The position numbers and the translations under genes are program-made. The notes under the pieces were generated by a model. The model ran no database searches, was not told the DNA's origin, and was given only the letters and a program-made list of their open reading frames with translations. Of a DNA stretch of 64,000 nt, positions 1-10,030 are shown piece by piece. Positions within the stretch are counted from its first letter, which is position 1, and each line of letters opens with the position of its first letter. The DNA is from Novosphingobium profundi (GTDB lineage Bacteria > Pseudomonadota > Alphaproteobacteria > Sphingomonadales > Sphingomonadaceae): assembly GCF_020524485.1 (NCBI RefSeq), contig NZ_JAIVLF010000001.1, positions 1-64,000 on the forward strand, read 5' to 3'.

Positions 1-35
1 TTTTTGCGTCTCTACAAGACGCTCAACATCGGTGA

Positions 36-112
<77 letters not shown>

Positions 113-134
113 ACACCAAGACCAACACTCTCCA

Positions 135-159
135 AAGCCCGCCAGCACGGCGGGCTTTT
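135..159 (+). terminator. Rho-independent terminator of the tRNA
   Basis: An inverted repeat AAGCCCGCC / GGCGGGCTT with a 5-nt loop is followed by TTTT, 23 bases after the tRNA CCA end. It fits a terminator for the tRNA transcript. Confidence 0.8.
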
Positions 160-225
160 GGCGTTCAAGGCCCTGGCAAATCACAACCAGCAGGCGCCGA
201 ACGCACCAACCTCGACAGTTCGGGC

Positions 226-248
226 AGCCCGAGGGCAATAGCCCTCGG
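226..248 (+). repeat. Partial copy of dispersed two-palindrome repeat
   Basis: The segment AGCCCGAGGGC-AATA-GCCCTCGG matches the right-hand palindrome of the longer repeat found at about 21.2, 36.8 and 43.5 kb. Only this end is present here. The left palindrome and the conserved middle are missing, and an IS3 element is inserted 24 bases downstream. Confidence 0.75.
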
Positions 249-272
249 AAATCCTCTTCCTTCCCCGATCCC

Positions 273-297
273 AGAGGTGGCCTGGAGGATCTGCACA
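273..297 (+). repeat. IS3 left inverted repeat
   Basis: Begins AGAGGTGGCCTGG and matches the reverse complement of the right end at 17 of 25 bases. CCC immediately precedes it. Confidence 0.75.
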
Positions 298-358
298 CTG
301 AGATAATTGGATTTTCTGCGTCGGAGCAGCCAGGAAGGCTGCGAGGCAGGAGCGGAGA

Positions 359-682
359 ATGAGCAGACGACCCCGGCGCAACCACAGCCCGGCATTCAAG
401 GCGAAGGTGGCGCTTGCCGCGATCAAGGGTGAGAAGACGCTGGCAGAGCTGGCGCACGACTATGATCCGCATCCCAACCAGATCACGACGTGGCGCACGC
501 AGTTGCTCGAAGGGGCGGCGGGCGTGTTCGGCTCGGAGAAGGCGTCGGACGAACCGGCCGTCGACGTGAAGACACTTCATGCCAAGATCGGCGAGCTGAC
601 GTTGGCGAATGATTTTTGGAAGGCGCGCTCGGCAAGGCAGGTCTGTTGCCGAGCGCAAAGCGATGATCGACCGCTCGCATAG
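359..682 (+). pseudogene. IS3 OrfA (HTH transposase subunit), C-terminus frameshifted
   Basis: The product starts MSRRPRRNHSPAFKAKVALA and has the IS3 OrfA helix-turn-helix (GEKTLAELAHDYDPHPNQI) followed by a leucine-zipper-like segment (DVKTLHAKIGELTLANDF). In relatives that I remember, this last segment continues FLEGALGKAGLL and stops at the TGA overlapping the OrfB ATG. Here the T-run at 615-619 has five T where six would restore that reading, so the tail becomes WKARSARQV and runs on to 682. This is inferred to be a one-base deletion. It may alternatively reflect an unusual programmed frameshift site, because the shifted frame is in phase with OrfB. Confidence 0.8.
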
Positions 683-1506
683 CTTGCCCGTGAAGCGGCA
701 GGCGAAGGAACTGGGGATCAGCCGGGGCAGTGTCTATTATTTGCCGCGGCCGGTTTCGTCCGACGATCTTGCGATCTTGCGATCTTGCGATCATGCGTCG
801 CATCGACGCGCTGCATCTGGAGTTTCCGTTCGCAGGCAGCCGGATGATGCGCGACTTTCTTCGTCAGGAGGGCATCACGATCGGCCGCTGCCATGTCGCG
901 AGCCTGATGAAGAAGATGGCGATCGAGGCCGTCTATCGCCGTCCCAGCACTTCCAAGCCGGCGCCAGGGCACAAGGTATACCCCTATCTTCTGCGCAAAC
1001 TTCCGATCGTGAAGCCCAATCAGGTCTGGGCGACAGACATCAGCTACATTCCTATGGCCCGTGGCTTCGTCTATCTCGTCGCTATCGTTGACTGGTTCAG
1101 CCGCAAGGTCCTCAGCCACCGGATTTCGATTACGCTGGACGCCGACTTCTGCGTGGAAGCGCTCGAGGAAGCCCTGGCGCGCTACGGCAAGCCGGAGATC
1201 TTCAATACGGATCAGGGCAGTCAATTCACCAGCCAGGCCTTCACCGGCATGCTGCGGCGCGAGGGTATCGCCATCAGCATGGACGGCCGCGGCGCCTGGC
1301 GCGACAATGTCGTAGTCGAGCGGCTGTGGCGCTCGGTGAAGTACGAGGAAGTCTACCTGCACGCCGACGCATGCGTCAGCGAAGCGCGCAGTTCGATCGG
1401 CCGATACCTGGGCTTCTACAACGCCCGGAGACCTCACTCGAGCCTCGGCGGACGTACGCCCGATCAAACCTACTTTGACAATCTGCCACAGGCCGTGGCA
1501 GCGTGA
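663..1506 (+). pseudogene. IS3 OrfB (rve/DDE transposase), frameshifted by tandem-repeat expansion
   Basis: The OrfB frame opens at ATG 663 (MIDRSHSLPVKRQAKELGIS) and encodes the HTH_21 region (GISRGSVYYLPRPV). It then shifts by +1 across an 8-bp tandem repeat at 764-795 and resumes as RRIDALHLEFPFAGSRMMRD. The integrase core after the shift is intact: D in WATDISYI, D in NTDQGSQF and E in VERLWRSVKYEE form the DDE triad, and the frame ends PQAVAA at 1506. Removing two repeat units (16 bp) restores one open frame of normal length. A second-site start at 730 could make a truncated catalytic fragment, but not a full transposase. Confidence 0.88.
764..795 (+). repeat. 8-bp tandem repeat (CGATCTTG x3 + CGATCATG) breaking OrfB
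   Basis: Four consecutive 8-bp units lie at 764-771, 772-779, 780-787 and 788-795. Translation on both sides needs only one CGATCTTG and one CGATCATG, so two units appear to be extra. The added 16 bp is the frameshift. Confidence 0.9.
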
Positions 1507-1579
1507 ATTGGCCGCGACTTGCGGGGCGCCAGCTTGAACAACCAAACCGTAGACGATCCACTTATCAAACGTCAAAGGC

Positions 1580-1604
1580 TGTTCAGACAAACCGAGCCAC
1601 TTCT
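1580..1604 (-). repeat. IS3 right inverted repeat
   Basis: Reads toward the element tip as TTCAGACAAACCGAGCCAC and ends at 1604. It is the imperfect partner of 273-297 and is followed by CCC. Confidence 0.75.
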
Positions 1605-1722
1605 CCCTTCAGAACTCGTGCGCTTTCGCTTTGAGGTGCAAGTCTTTAGGGCAAAGGATGTCACTTCCGGCCCGGAGGACTTTATGAGTCCAGCCAGGCG
1701 TCTATGTGGAAAGGAAAGCATC

Positions 1723-2412
1723 ATGCCCGCAAGCCCTCTGCCTTTGCCTCAATACGCACCAGTCCTGGCCGAGGTGCAGGGAAAGGGGGCGGTTTTTCCG
1801 GTGCGGCGGATCTACTGTGTGGGCCAAAACTATGCCGAGCACGCGCGGGAGATGGGAAGCGATCCCGATCGTCCCTCCCCTTTCTTCTTCAGCAAGCCAG
1901 CCGATGCGTTGGTGCCCTCGGGAAGTGTGCTTGCCTTCCCCTCCCGGACCGAGAACCTCCATCACGAAGTGGAACTGGTCGTCGCGCTTGGGGGCGGTGG
2001 GCATGACCTGGCTCCCGAAGATGCTGAAGCGCTTGTCTTCGGTGCGGCCGTCGGGTTCGACATGACGCGCCGGGATCTCCAAGCCGAGGCCAAGGCGAAG
2101 GGCCGTCCCTGGGACATGGCCAAGGGCTTTGATGCCTCGGCGCCGCTGGGGCCTATCGTGCCAGGGCTGCCGCCGCGCGATGCCGCGATCCATTGCGAGC
2201 TCGACGGTGTGGTGCGCCAGCAGGGCGACATCGCGCAGATGATCTGGTCGGTGCCCGAGATCCTTGCACATCTCTCGCGCTACGTGCCCCTGGCACCGGG
2301 GGATCTCGTCTTTACCGGAACCCCTGCCGGGGTCGGTCCTGTACGTCCGGGGCAGCGTCTGCGCGGCGAAGTGGCGGGCCTGCCTCCTGTCGAGGTCCGT
2401 TACCAGGCCTGA
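1723..2412 (+). CDS. Fumarylacetoacetate hydrolase family protein (fumarylpyruvate hydrolase-like)
   Basis: This 229-aa single-domain FAH protein has the family signatures [12 protein letters not shown] near residue 34, [10 protein letters not shown] (acidic metal ligands) around residue 80, [10 protein letters not shown], the lysine-bearing [15 protein letters not shown], and [10 protein letters not shown] near the C-terminus. Size and motifs match the fumarylpyruvate/acylpyruvate hydrolases (NagK/YcgM type) that split a C-C bond in acylpyruvates during aromatic ring degradation. The start at 1723 is chosen for the AAGGAAAG ribosome site and the family N-terminus; the frame is open further upstream into the IS. 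No other gentisate-pathway gene is nearby, so the true substrate is open and oxaloacetate decarboxylation is also possible. Confidence 0.85.
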   Translation: MPASPLPLPQYAPVLAEVQGKGAVFPVRRIYCVGQNYAEHAREMGSDPDRPSPFFFSKPADALVPSGSVLAFPSRTENLHHEVELVVALGGGGHDLAPEDAEALVFGAAVGFDMTRRDLQAEAKAKGRPWDMAKGFDASAPLGPIVPGLPPRDAAIHCELDGVVRQQGDIAQMIWSVPEILAHLSRYVPLAPGDLVFTGTPAGVGPVRPGQRLRGEVAGLPPVEVRYQA

Positions 2413-2535
2413 GTCCGGACTGGCCCTTGCCGTTCACCTGACGGCTTTTGCAAATGCTAGTTACTTTTCATGTGCAGTCGATTGAGGTATCTGCCGAAAC
2501 TTGTGTGCAGCTGCAGGCCCTGATAACGGAACATC

Positions 2536-3237
2536 ATGTCGACTTGTGACCTTTGTGTTGTCCGGAACCGGGCGATTTGTGCGTCTCTCAACGCCAGCGA
2601 ACTCGAGGCCCTCAACGCGATCGGGCGCACGCGCAAGATCACGCCGGGCGAATCGCTGATCTGGGAAGGCGAGGATTCGGTCCTTGTGGCCAACGTGATC
2701 GAGGGTGTCCTCAAGCTGTCGACCAACACCGAGGATGGCCGCGAGCAGATCGTGGGTGTGGTTTACCCCTCCGACTTCATCGGGCGGCCCTTTGGCGGCA
2801 CCAGTGGGCACGGTGTGACCGCACTTACCGAAGCCAAGGTCTGCGTGTTCTCGCGCCGCGATTTCGATGCCTTTGCCCGTGAGCACCCCTCGCTGGAGCA
2901 CAAGCTGCTCGAGCGTACGCTGGGCGAACTGGACCGCACGCGCCGCTGGATGCTGCTGCTGGGCCGCAAGTCGGCGGCCGAGAAGATGGCGAGCTTCTTG
3001 GTCGAGATGACCGAACGCCTGGGCGGCAGCGGCTGCAAGATCCCGCTTGATGCTCCGCAGGAGCGCCACCTCACGCTGCCGTTCTCGCGCCAGCAGATCG
3101 CCGACGTGCTGGGCCTGACGATCGAGACGGTGAGCCGCCAGTTCACGCGCCTGCGCAACGAAGGCATCATCGACCTGCCTTCGCGCCGCGATGTCATCAT
3201 TCGTGACATGGATGCGCTGGCGGCCGAAGCGGGCTGA
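2536..3237 (+). CDS. fnr: FNR/FnrL-type oxygen-sensing transcription factor
   Basis: This 233-aa Crp/Fnr-family regulator has an N-terminal cysteine cluster (C4, C7, C15) and a central C103, the set that holds the oxygen-labile [4Fe-4S] cluster in FNR proteins. A cNMP-like effector domain (residues 20-115), dimer helix (125-160) and C-terminal winged HTH (180-225) follow. The recognition helix reads E197-TVS-R201, the E..SR pattern that reads TTGAT-N4-ATCAA half sites. Matching boxes occur upstream of ccoN, cydA and hemN in this window, so it is the likely master switch of the neighbouring microaerobic genes. No clear FNR box is seen in its own promoter. The four-cysteine spacing separates it from FixK, which lacks the cluster. 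Confidence 0.95.
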   Translation: MSTCDLCVVRNRAICASLNASELEALNAIGRTRKITPGESLIWEGEDSVLVANVIEGVLKLSTNTEDGREQIVGVVYPSDFIGRPFGGTSGHGVTALTEAKVCVFSRRDFDAFAREHPSLEHKLLERTLGELDRTRRWMLLLGRKSAAEKMASFLVEMTERLGGSGCKIPLDAPQERHLTLPFSRQQIADVLGLTIETVSRQFTRLRNEGIIDLPSRRDVIIRDMDALAAEAG

Positions 3238-3354
3238 TTCGCACCAGACCTGGACGATGCTGCTCGTCTGAGCGCCGCATGCGATGCATGCGCGCGTGCA
3301 CAGACCGCATGGCCGGAATGGAAACCGAGCGCATGGTAGCGAGTTGGGCAAGGC

Positions 3355-3852
3355 ATGCCACCGCGTTCGAATACGTACGATATTGCGCCCGAGGCGACCT
3401 CCAGCGTGCCCCCCGAAGACGCTGATCCCGGGGGTGGCGGGCAAGGGTTCCTGCGCCGCGTCCTGACTCGCAAAGGGCTCGACCTCTATCTGCGCAATGC
3501 CCTCGCGAGCGTTGCGACATTTCTTCTCGATCTCGTCTTCATCTGGGTCCTGGTGGAGAAGGCCGGGACCGGTCGGTTGCTGGCGGTCGCACTGGGCTTC
3601 CTCTTGGCCAATGCGCTCCACTACGTTCTGGCGCGGGTCTGGATCTTCCGGGGCAGTGCGCGCGGGATGGCGTCCGGCTATGTTCTTTTCGTCGGCAACG
3701 CGCTGGTGGGGCTGGGGCTGCTTCTGGGCGCCTTCACGTTGCTGAGCGATGTTCTGGGCATGCCCTATCTGGTCGCGCGCATCGCGGCCTCGCTGGTGGC
3801 GGGGACCGCGGTGTTCCTGTTCAACGCGACGGTCAATTTCAGGAAGCTGTAG
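3355..3852 (+). CDS. GtrA-family small membrane protein
   Basis: This 165-aa protein has a Pro/Gly-rich cytoplasmic N-terminus (to about residue 35) and four predicted membrane segments: NALASVATFLLDLVFIWVLV, a second around GFLLANALHYVLARVWIF, and two after residue 100. The NATVNFRKL end and the overall pattern are typical of GtrA/PF04138, whose members help flip undecaprenyl-phosphate-linked sugars in O-antigen or lipid glycosylation. No glycosyltransferase lies beside it, so the function is open. The ATG at 3355 has a poorly spaced ribosome site and the start could differ. A bidirectional terminator follows. Confidence 0.75.
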   Translation: MPPRSNTYDIAPEATSSVPPEDADPGGGGQGFLRRVLTRKGLDLYLRNALASVATFLLDLVFIWVLVEKAGTGRLLAVALGFLLANALHYVLARVWIFRGSARGMASGYVLFVGNALVGLGLLLGAFTLLSDVLGMPYLVARIAASLVAGTAVFLFNATVNFRKL

Positions 3853-3872
3853 GCGGGCCTGCGACTGGCATG

Positions 3873-3902
3873 AAAAAAGGGGGAGCGGTGTGCTCCCCCT
3901 TT
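3873..3902. terminator. Bidirectional terminator between gtrA-like and ompW genes
   Basis: A perfect stem GGGGGAGC / GCTCCCCC (3879-3899, 5-nt loop) is flanked by AAAAAA on the left and TTT on the right. It can end transcripts arriving from both convergent genes. Confidence 0.88.
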
Positions 3903-3955
3903 CCTCGCATGCAGCGTGTGTCCCTTGACGTGGAGGCGCTGGGCCTCACCTGGTC

Positions 3956-4654
3956 TCAGAAGCGGTAGGTGACGCCCGCGCTGAGAACCCAGGGATCGAG
4001 GTTGTGCTTGGTCTCGAGCACCTTGGTGTCCTCGACGTAGAACTTGGCGGTCGGCTTCATGAAGTACTTCTTGGCGTCGAGCGAGACGCCAAAGCCGCTG
4101 TCGCCGAGCGCAATGTCGACACCGCCCTGCAGCGCCACACCGAACGAGTTCGACATCTTCACGCGGTCCACGCCGAGCGCCTGGGCGGTCGCGCCCGGCT
4201 TTTCGTCAAACACGAAGAAGACCGAGGGGCCCGCGCCGATGTAGGGCTTGAAGGGCGTGCCGGTGGGCAGGTGGGCCTTGAGCGTCACCGTGGCGGGCAG
4301 GATCAGCACGTGGTCGACCAGCTCGGTGCCCGCGAGGTCGGCGGCGCCGTTGACGTGGTGCTGGGTGAAGCAGCAGATCGTCTCGAGCGAGAAGTTCTGG
4401 TTGAAGAAGTATTCGACCGCGAGGGTCGGGACCACGTTGTCGTTCGCCTTGGCGTCGACGTCGCTCACGCCCATGTCGGCGAGCGTGTCGCCCAGACCCG
4501 CATCGAGGTGCTTGATCTTGTCGATCTCGCCGTTGGGCAGGACGGCCGTGCCGAGCACCTTGACCTGGAACTTGCCGTCCGGACTGCCGGCCATGGCGGG
4601 CGTGGAAAGGGCAGTGGCCGCGGCCAGGGCGACGAACATCGTCATCTTGCGCAT
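3956..4654 (-). CDS. ompW: OmpW/AlkL-family outer membrane beta-barrel protein
   Basis: This 232-aa protein has a signal peptide (MRKMTMFVALAAATALSTPAMA) and then an eight-strand OmpW barrel pattern, with PTLAVEYFFNQNFSLETICC, AHLPTGTPFKPYIGAGPSVF and a C-terminal aromatic ending VTYRF. OmpW proteins form narrow hydrophobic channels for small nonpolar molecules and are often raised under oxygen limitation. The start at 4654 is picked because GGAAGAA sits about 7 bases before it and the signal peptide begins there; in-frame ATGs at 4669 and 4660 are alternatives. A weak FNR-like site (TTGAT-CGCA-ATTGC on the minus strand, 4744-4731) lies about 90 bases upstream. It is divergent from ccoN. Confidence 0.9.
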   Translation of the reverse strand: MRKMTMFVALAAATALSTPAMAGSPDGKFQVKVLGTAVLPNGEIDKIKHLDAGLGDTLADMGVSDVDAKANDNVVPTLAVEYFFNQNFSLETICCFTQHHVNGAADLAGTELVDHVLILPATVTLKAHLPTGTPFKPYIGAGPSVFFVFDEKPGATAQALGVDRVKMSNSFGVALQGGVDIALGDSGFGVSLDAKKYFMKPTAKFYVEDTKVLETKHNLDPWVLSAGVTYRF

Positions 4655-4804
4655 AGTCATTTCTTCCATTGCCGCCGGGGCCGCACCATGCGTGTCCCCC
4701 CTCTTGAGCGGCTGCGGAAATGCCTTTGCGGCAATTGCGATCAAGTTGATTTGATCACGCGCAAAACAACGGAAATCGGCGTTTAATTTCATTGCCGAGG
4801 CAAT

Positions 4805-4818
4805 TTGATCATTATCAA
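4805..4818 (+). promoter_or_regulatory. Perfect FNR box upstream of ccoN
   Basis: TTGAT-CATT-ATCAA is an exact match to the FNR consensus. Its centre is 4811.5. A class II position (-41.5) would put transcription start near 4853, 33 bases before the ccoN ATG, which is a sensible leader length. Confidence 0.92.
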
Positions 4819-4885
4819 TGCTGCAAGTGATGTTACTCTCCAAGGCGTTCGTCAGGTTCAGCAACAGTCTCGAAAGAGAAATGAT

Positions 4886-6547
<1,662 letters not shown>

Positions 6548-6572
6548 AGCGCTTGGAAAGGGAACAGGTAAA

Positions 6573-7322
6573 ATGACTTCCATGACCGAGCGCCACAAGA
6601 AGCTCGAAAAGAACATCACCCTGCTCGGCGTCTGCGCCTTCGGTGCGGTGATCGTGGGCGGCATCGTCGAGATCGCCCCGCTGTTCTGGATCGACAACAC
6701 CATCGAGAAGGTGGAGGGGATGCGCCCCTACACCCCTCTCGAACAGGCCGGCCGCGACATCTACGTGCGCGAGGGCTGCTATGTGTGCCACAGCCAGATG
6801 ATCCGCCCCTTCCGCGACGAGGTCGAGCGCTATGGCCACTACAGCCTGGCGGCCGAATCGATGTACGACCACCCGTTCCAGTGGGGCTCCAAGCGCACCG
6901 GGCCGGACCTGGCGCGCGTGGGCCTGCGCTACTCGGACAGCTGGCACGTCCAGCACCTCACCGACCCGCAGTCGGTGGTGCCCGAAAGCGTGATGCCCAA
7001 GTACGGGTTCCTCGCGGAGAACGACCTCGATGTCCCCGACATCGCGGCCAACCTCACCGCGCTGCGCCACGTCGGGGTGCCCTACACCGACAAGGACATC
7101 GAGATGGCCATGGCCGACCTGTCGGCCCAGGCCGACCCGATGGCCGACGCAGGCGACCTTGAGGAGCGCTACCCCAAGTCGCAGATCCGTGACTTCGACG
7201 GCGACCCTTCGCGCCTGACCGAAATGGATGCGCTGGTCGCCTACCTGCAGATGCTGGGCACCCTCGTCGACGTGAATGACGCTGCGGCCCAGGAGGAACT
7301 CGCTTCGGAGAAGGGGCGATGA
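6573..7322 (+). CDS. ccoO: cbb3 oxidase mono-heme cytochrome c subunit II
   Basis: This 249-aa protein has one N-terminal membrane anchor (about residues 12-35) and a periplasmic domain with a single heme c motif, [13 protein letters not shown] methionine ligand candidate is in VMPKYGF. CcoO passes electrons from CcoP to CcoN. It begins 25 bases after ccoN with a GGAACAGG ribosome site, and its TGA overlaps the ccoQ ATG (ATGA), so the subunits are translationally coupled. Confidence 0.97.
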   Translation: MTSMTERHKKLEKNITLLGVCAFGAVIVGGIVEIAPLFWIDNTIEKVEGMRPYTPLEQAGRDIYVREGCYVCHSQMIRPFRDEVERYGHYSLAAESMYDHPFQWGSKRTGPDLARVGLRYSDSWHVQHLTDPQSVVPESVMPKYGFLAENDLDVPDIAANLTALRHVGVPYTDKDIEMAMADLSAQADPMADAGDLEERYPKSQIRDFDGDPSRLTEMDALVAYLQMLGTLVDVNDAAAQEELASEKGR

Positions 7323-7489
7323 ACGCGCACTCCACTTACGAGACGCTGCGGCACATCGCCGACAGCTGGGGGCTCCTCGCCATGGTGTTGGTCTTCCTCG
7401 TGCTCGTCGCCTGGCCCTTCCGGCCGGGCCACCGGGCCAAGAACGAGGAAGCTGCCACCATGATCTTCAAGGACGAGAACGATGGCTGA
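7319..7489 (+). CDS. ccoQ: cbb3 oxidase small subunit CcoQ
   Basis: This 56-aa protein (starts [18 protein letters not shown]) has a single membrane helix, [15 protein letters not shown], followed by PFRPG and a charged tail, the typical CcoQ/FixQ pattern. CcoQ helps stabilise the complex and the association of CcoP. It overlaps ccoO by four bases at the start and ccoP by eight at the end, so it was placed by hand. Confidence 0.95.
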   Translation: MNAHSTYETLRHIADSWGLLAMVLVFLVLVAWPFRPGHRAKNEEAATMIFKDENDG

Positions 7490-8426
7490 CAAGCGTTTTG
7501 ACGAAGCCACGCAGACCGAGACCGTCGGCCACGAATGGGACGGGATCGAGGAACTGAACACGCCGCTGCCGCGCTGGTGGCTCTGGACCTTCTACGCCTG
7601 CATCGTCTTTGCGATCGGCTACACCGTGGCCTACCCGGCCTGGCCGGGGATCAGCTCGGCCACGCAGGGCGTCCTGGGCTGGACCAGCCGCGGGCAGCTC
7701 GCCGAAGAGATGGATGAAGCCGCTGCGGCGCGCGCCAAGACCGTCGCCTCGCTGGCCGACATGCCGATCGCGGAACTGCCCCAGCATCCCGAACTGATGC
7801 GTGCGGCGGTTGCGGGCGGCTCGGCGGCCTTCAAGGTCAACTGCGTGCAGTGCCATGGCGCGGGCGCGGCGGGTTCCAAGGGCTATCCCAACCTCAACGA
7901 CGACGACTGGCTCTGGGGCGGTGATCTCCAGACCATCGAGACCACGCTCATCTACGGCATTCGCCAGCCGGGCGAGGACATGACGCGCCAGTCGATGATG
8001 CCCAACTTCGGCAGCGACGGTCTGCTCGATGCGGGGCAGATCAGCGATGTGGCGGGCTACGTCCTCAGCCTCTCGGGCAAGGCGCAGAAGAGCGCGGCGA
8101 CCCAGCGCGGCGCGCAGGTCTTTGCCGACAACTGCGCGGTCTGCCACGGCGAGAACGCGAAGGGCAACCGCGATCTGGGTGCCCCCAACCTCTCGGACGC
8201 GATCTGGCTCGACGGGGGCAGCAAGGCCGAAGTCGAAGCGCAGATCCACCACCCGCATCACGGTGTGATGCCGGCCTGGGGCGAGCGCCTCGATCCGGTC
8301 ACGATCAAGATGCTGGCCGCCTATGTCCACTCGCTGGGCGGCGGTGAGGAGTTCGCTGCTCCGGTGGCCGAAGCGGCGCCCGAAGGCGAGGATATGGCCG
8401 AAGACACGGCCGAGACACGCGAGTAA
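7482..8426 (+). CDS. ccoP: cbb3 oxidase di-heme cytochrome c subunit III
   Basis: This 314-aa protein has a conserved N-terminal segment (YDGIEELNTPLP-like, here WDGIEELNTPLPRWW), one long membrane region (residues 30-50) and two cytochrome c domains with heme motifs CVQCHGAG (about residue 120) and CAVCHGENA (about 217). CcoP is the electron entry subunit that accepts from cytochrome c. It is the last gene of the structural operon, and two strong hairpins separate it from ccoG. Confidence 0.97.
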   Translation: MADKRFDEATQTETVGHEWDGIEELNTPLPRWWLWTFYACIVFAIGYTVAYPAWPGISSATQGVLGWTSRGQLAEEMDEAAAARAKTVASLADMPIAELPQHPELMRAAVAGGSAAFKVNCVQCHGAGAAGSKGYPNLNDDDWLWGGDLQTIETTLIYGIRQPGEDMTRQSMMPNFGSDGLLDAGQISDVAGYVLSLSGKAQKSAATQRGAQVFADNCAVCHGENAKGNRDLGAPNLSDAIWLDGGSKAEVEAQIHHPHHGVMPAWGERLDPVTIKMLAAYVHSLGGGEEFAAPVAEAAPEGEDMAEDTAETRE

Positions 8427-8441
8427 CACAGGACTGACACG

Positions 8442-8514
8442 GGCCGGGGTGGCAAGGACCCCGGCCTGACCCTCCAGGCGTAACCCGGTCTTTCGCACCC
8501 ATCGCGAAAGCCGG
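8442..8514 (+). other. Two intercistronic hairpins between ccoP and ccoG
   Basis: The first is GGCCGGGGT / ACCCCGGCC with a 7-nt loop (8442-8466). The second is CCGG-t-CTTTCGC / GCGAAAG-CCGG (8485-8514). Neither is followed by a T-run, so a classic terminator is unlikely. They may protect the ccoNOQP messenger end or reduce read-through into ccoGHIS. This role is inferred. Confidence 0.6.
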
Positions 8515-8569
8515 ACCACACCTTCCGGGCCGCTCAGCCCCCCATTTCGATGACGGGCGGACAACGGAC

Positions 8570-10030
8570 ATGAACAAGCCAGAACCGATCACCCCCAGCG
8601 CCGAGGCTCCGGCCTCGCTCTATGCCAAGCACGAGCCGGTCTTCAACCGGCGCATCGATGGCAAGTTCCGCCGTATCAAGTGGGCGATCATGGCGGCGTG
8701 CCTGGCGATCTACTGGGTGACGCCCTGGCTGCGCTGGGACCGTGGTCCCTACGCGCCCGACCAGGCGGTGCTGATCGATCTTGAACACCGCCGTTTCTAC
8801 ATGTTCGGCATCGAGATCTGGCCCCAGGAATTCTATTTCGTGGCGGGTCTCCTCATCATGGCAGGCATCGGCCTGTTCCTGGTGACAAGCGCGGTGGGGC
8901 GCGCGTGGTGCGGCTATGCCTGCCCGCAGACGGTCTGGACCGATTTGTTCCAGCACGTCGACCGCCTCATCGACGGGGACCGCAACGCGCGATTTCGCCT
9001 CTACAAGGCCCCTTGGGGCCCGGCCAAGATCGCGCGGCGCCTGCTCAAATGGTCGATCTATCTCGTGATCTCCTTTGCCACGGGCGGCGCATGGATCTTC
9101 TACTTCGCCGATGCTCCCACGCTCCACCAGGAATTCTGGAGCGGCACGGCCGCGCCCGTCGCCTATGGCACGGTGCTTGTCCTCACGCTCACCACATTTG
9201 CGCTGGGCGGTTTCATGCGCGAGCAGGTGTGCATCTACATGTGCCCCTGGCCGCGCATCCAGACTGCGATGCTCGATGAGAAGAGCCTCATCGTCACCTA
9301 CAAGGAGTGGCGCGGCGAGAAGCGCGGCAGCCTCAAGAAGGCGCAGAAGAACCCCGACGAATACGGCGACTGCATCGACTGCAACCAGTGCGTGGCGGTC
9401 TGCCCGACCGGCATCGACATCCGCGAGGGGCCGCAGATCGGCTGCATCACCTGCGCGCTGTGCATCGATGCCTGCGACCGCGTCATGGCCGAAACCGGCC
9501 GCCCGCGCGGCCTCATCGACTACGCAACGCTTGAGGACGCGGAGAACGAGAAGAAGGGCAATCCGCCCACCCGGCACGCCAAGCTTATCTGGCGCCCGCG
9601 CACGCTCGTCTACTTCGCGGTCTGGGCGGGCATTGGCCTGGGTCTGCTGTTCATGCTGGGCACGCGCGTCCACACCGATGTCTCGGTCGCCAAGGACCGC
9701 AACCCGCCCTATATCCTGATGAGCGATGGATCGGTGCGCAACGGCTATACCCTGCGCCTGCACAACATGCAGAACCGCCCGCGCGACATGGTCCTTGGCA
9801 TCGAAGGCCTGCCCGGCGCGGTGATGTGGACCGAGGACATGGCCCGCGAGGCCGCGTCGCGGAGCCTGACGCGCACCGTCGCGCCCGATGCGACGCAGGT
9901 CGTGCGGGTCTACGTCGTGGCCCCGGCGGACACCCGCGACCAGGATTTCGCCTTCACCCTGGAAGCGCAGGGGGAAGAGCGTGAAAGCGATACCGCCAAG
10001 GCGCAGTTCGATGCGCCTGGAGACGAATGA
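8570..10030 (+). CDS. ccoG: cbb3 oxidase assembly ferredoxin-like protein CcoG/FixG
   Basis: This 486-aa polytopic protein has membrane helices near residues 38-55, 85-107, 160-180, 195-215 and 345-365. It carries a CGYACPQTVW motif after the second helix, and two 4Fe-4S sites in CIDCNQCVAVCPTG and CITCALCIDACD, followed by an IG-like periplasmic domain. CcoG is a copper reductase needed to deliver Cu(I) to the oxidase. It heads ccoGHIS, and its TGA overlaps the ccoH ATG. No separate FNR box was found in the 143-base gap. Confidence 0.96.
   Translation: MNKPEPITPSAEAPASLYAKHEPVFNRRIDGKFRRIKWAIMAACLAIYWVTPWLRWDRGPYAPDQAVLIDLEHRRFYMFGIEIWPQEFYFVAGLLIMAGIGLFLVTSAVGRAWCGYACPQTVWTDLFQHVDRLIDGDRNARFRLYKAPWGPAKIARRLLKWSIYLVISFATGGAWIFYFADAPTLHQEFWSGTAAPVAYGTVLVLTLTTFALGGFMREQVCIYMCPWPRIQTAMLDEKSLIVTYKEWRGEKRGSLKKAQKNPDEYGDCIDCNQCVAVCPTGIDIREGPQIGCITCALCIDACDRVMAETGRPRGLIDYATLEDAENEKKGNPPTRHAKLIWRPRTLVYFAVWAGIGLGLLFMLGTRVHTDVSVAKDRNPPYILMSDGSVRNGYTLRLHNMQNRPRDMVLGIEGLPGAVMWTEDMAREAASRSLTRTVAPDATQVVRVYVVAPADTRDQDFAFTLEAQGEERESDTAKAQFDAPGDE

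Larger units (their letters stand above)
273..1604 (+). mobile_element. IS3-family insertion sequence, complete ends, decayed transposase
   Basis: The element is 1332 bp. Its left end (from 273) and the reverse complement of its right end (to 1604) agree at 17 of 25 positions; both contain GTGGC near the tip. The triplet CCC stands immediately outside each end (270-272 and 1605-1607), which fits the 3-bp target duplication of IS3 elements. Inside are orfA and a DDE-type orfB. Both reading frames carry small indels, so this copy is probably unable to make its own OrfAB transposase. It lies between the tRNA/repeat and an FAA-hydrolase gene. The boundaries are my reading of the imperfect repeats. 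Confidence 0.85.

Noticed and set aside
764..795. CRISPR-like or VNTR array
   Set aside because: It has only four 8-bp units with no spacers, inside an IS reading frame. It is a slippage expansion, not CRISPR. No CRISPR array is seen elsewhere.
1519..1722. N-terminal extension of the FAA-hydrolase gene
   Set aside because: The frame is open upstream, but it runs through the IS right end. AAGGAAAG before 1723 and the family N-terminus support the shorter protein.
4731..4757. Second full FNR box upstream of ompW
   Set aside because: Several TTGAT/ATCAA half sites lie here, but no pair has correct spacing with more than 7 of 10 matches. It is mentioned only as weak.
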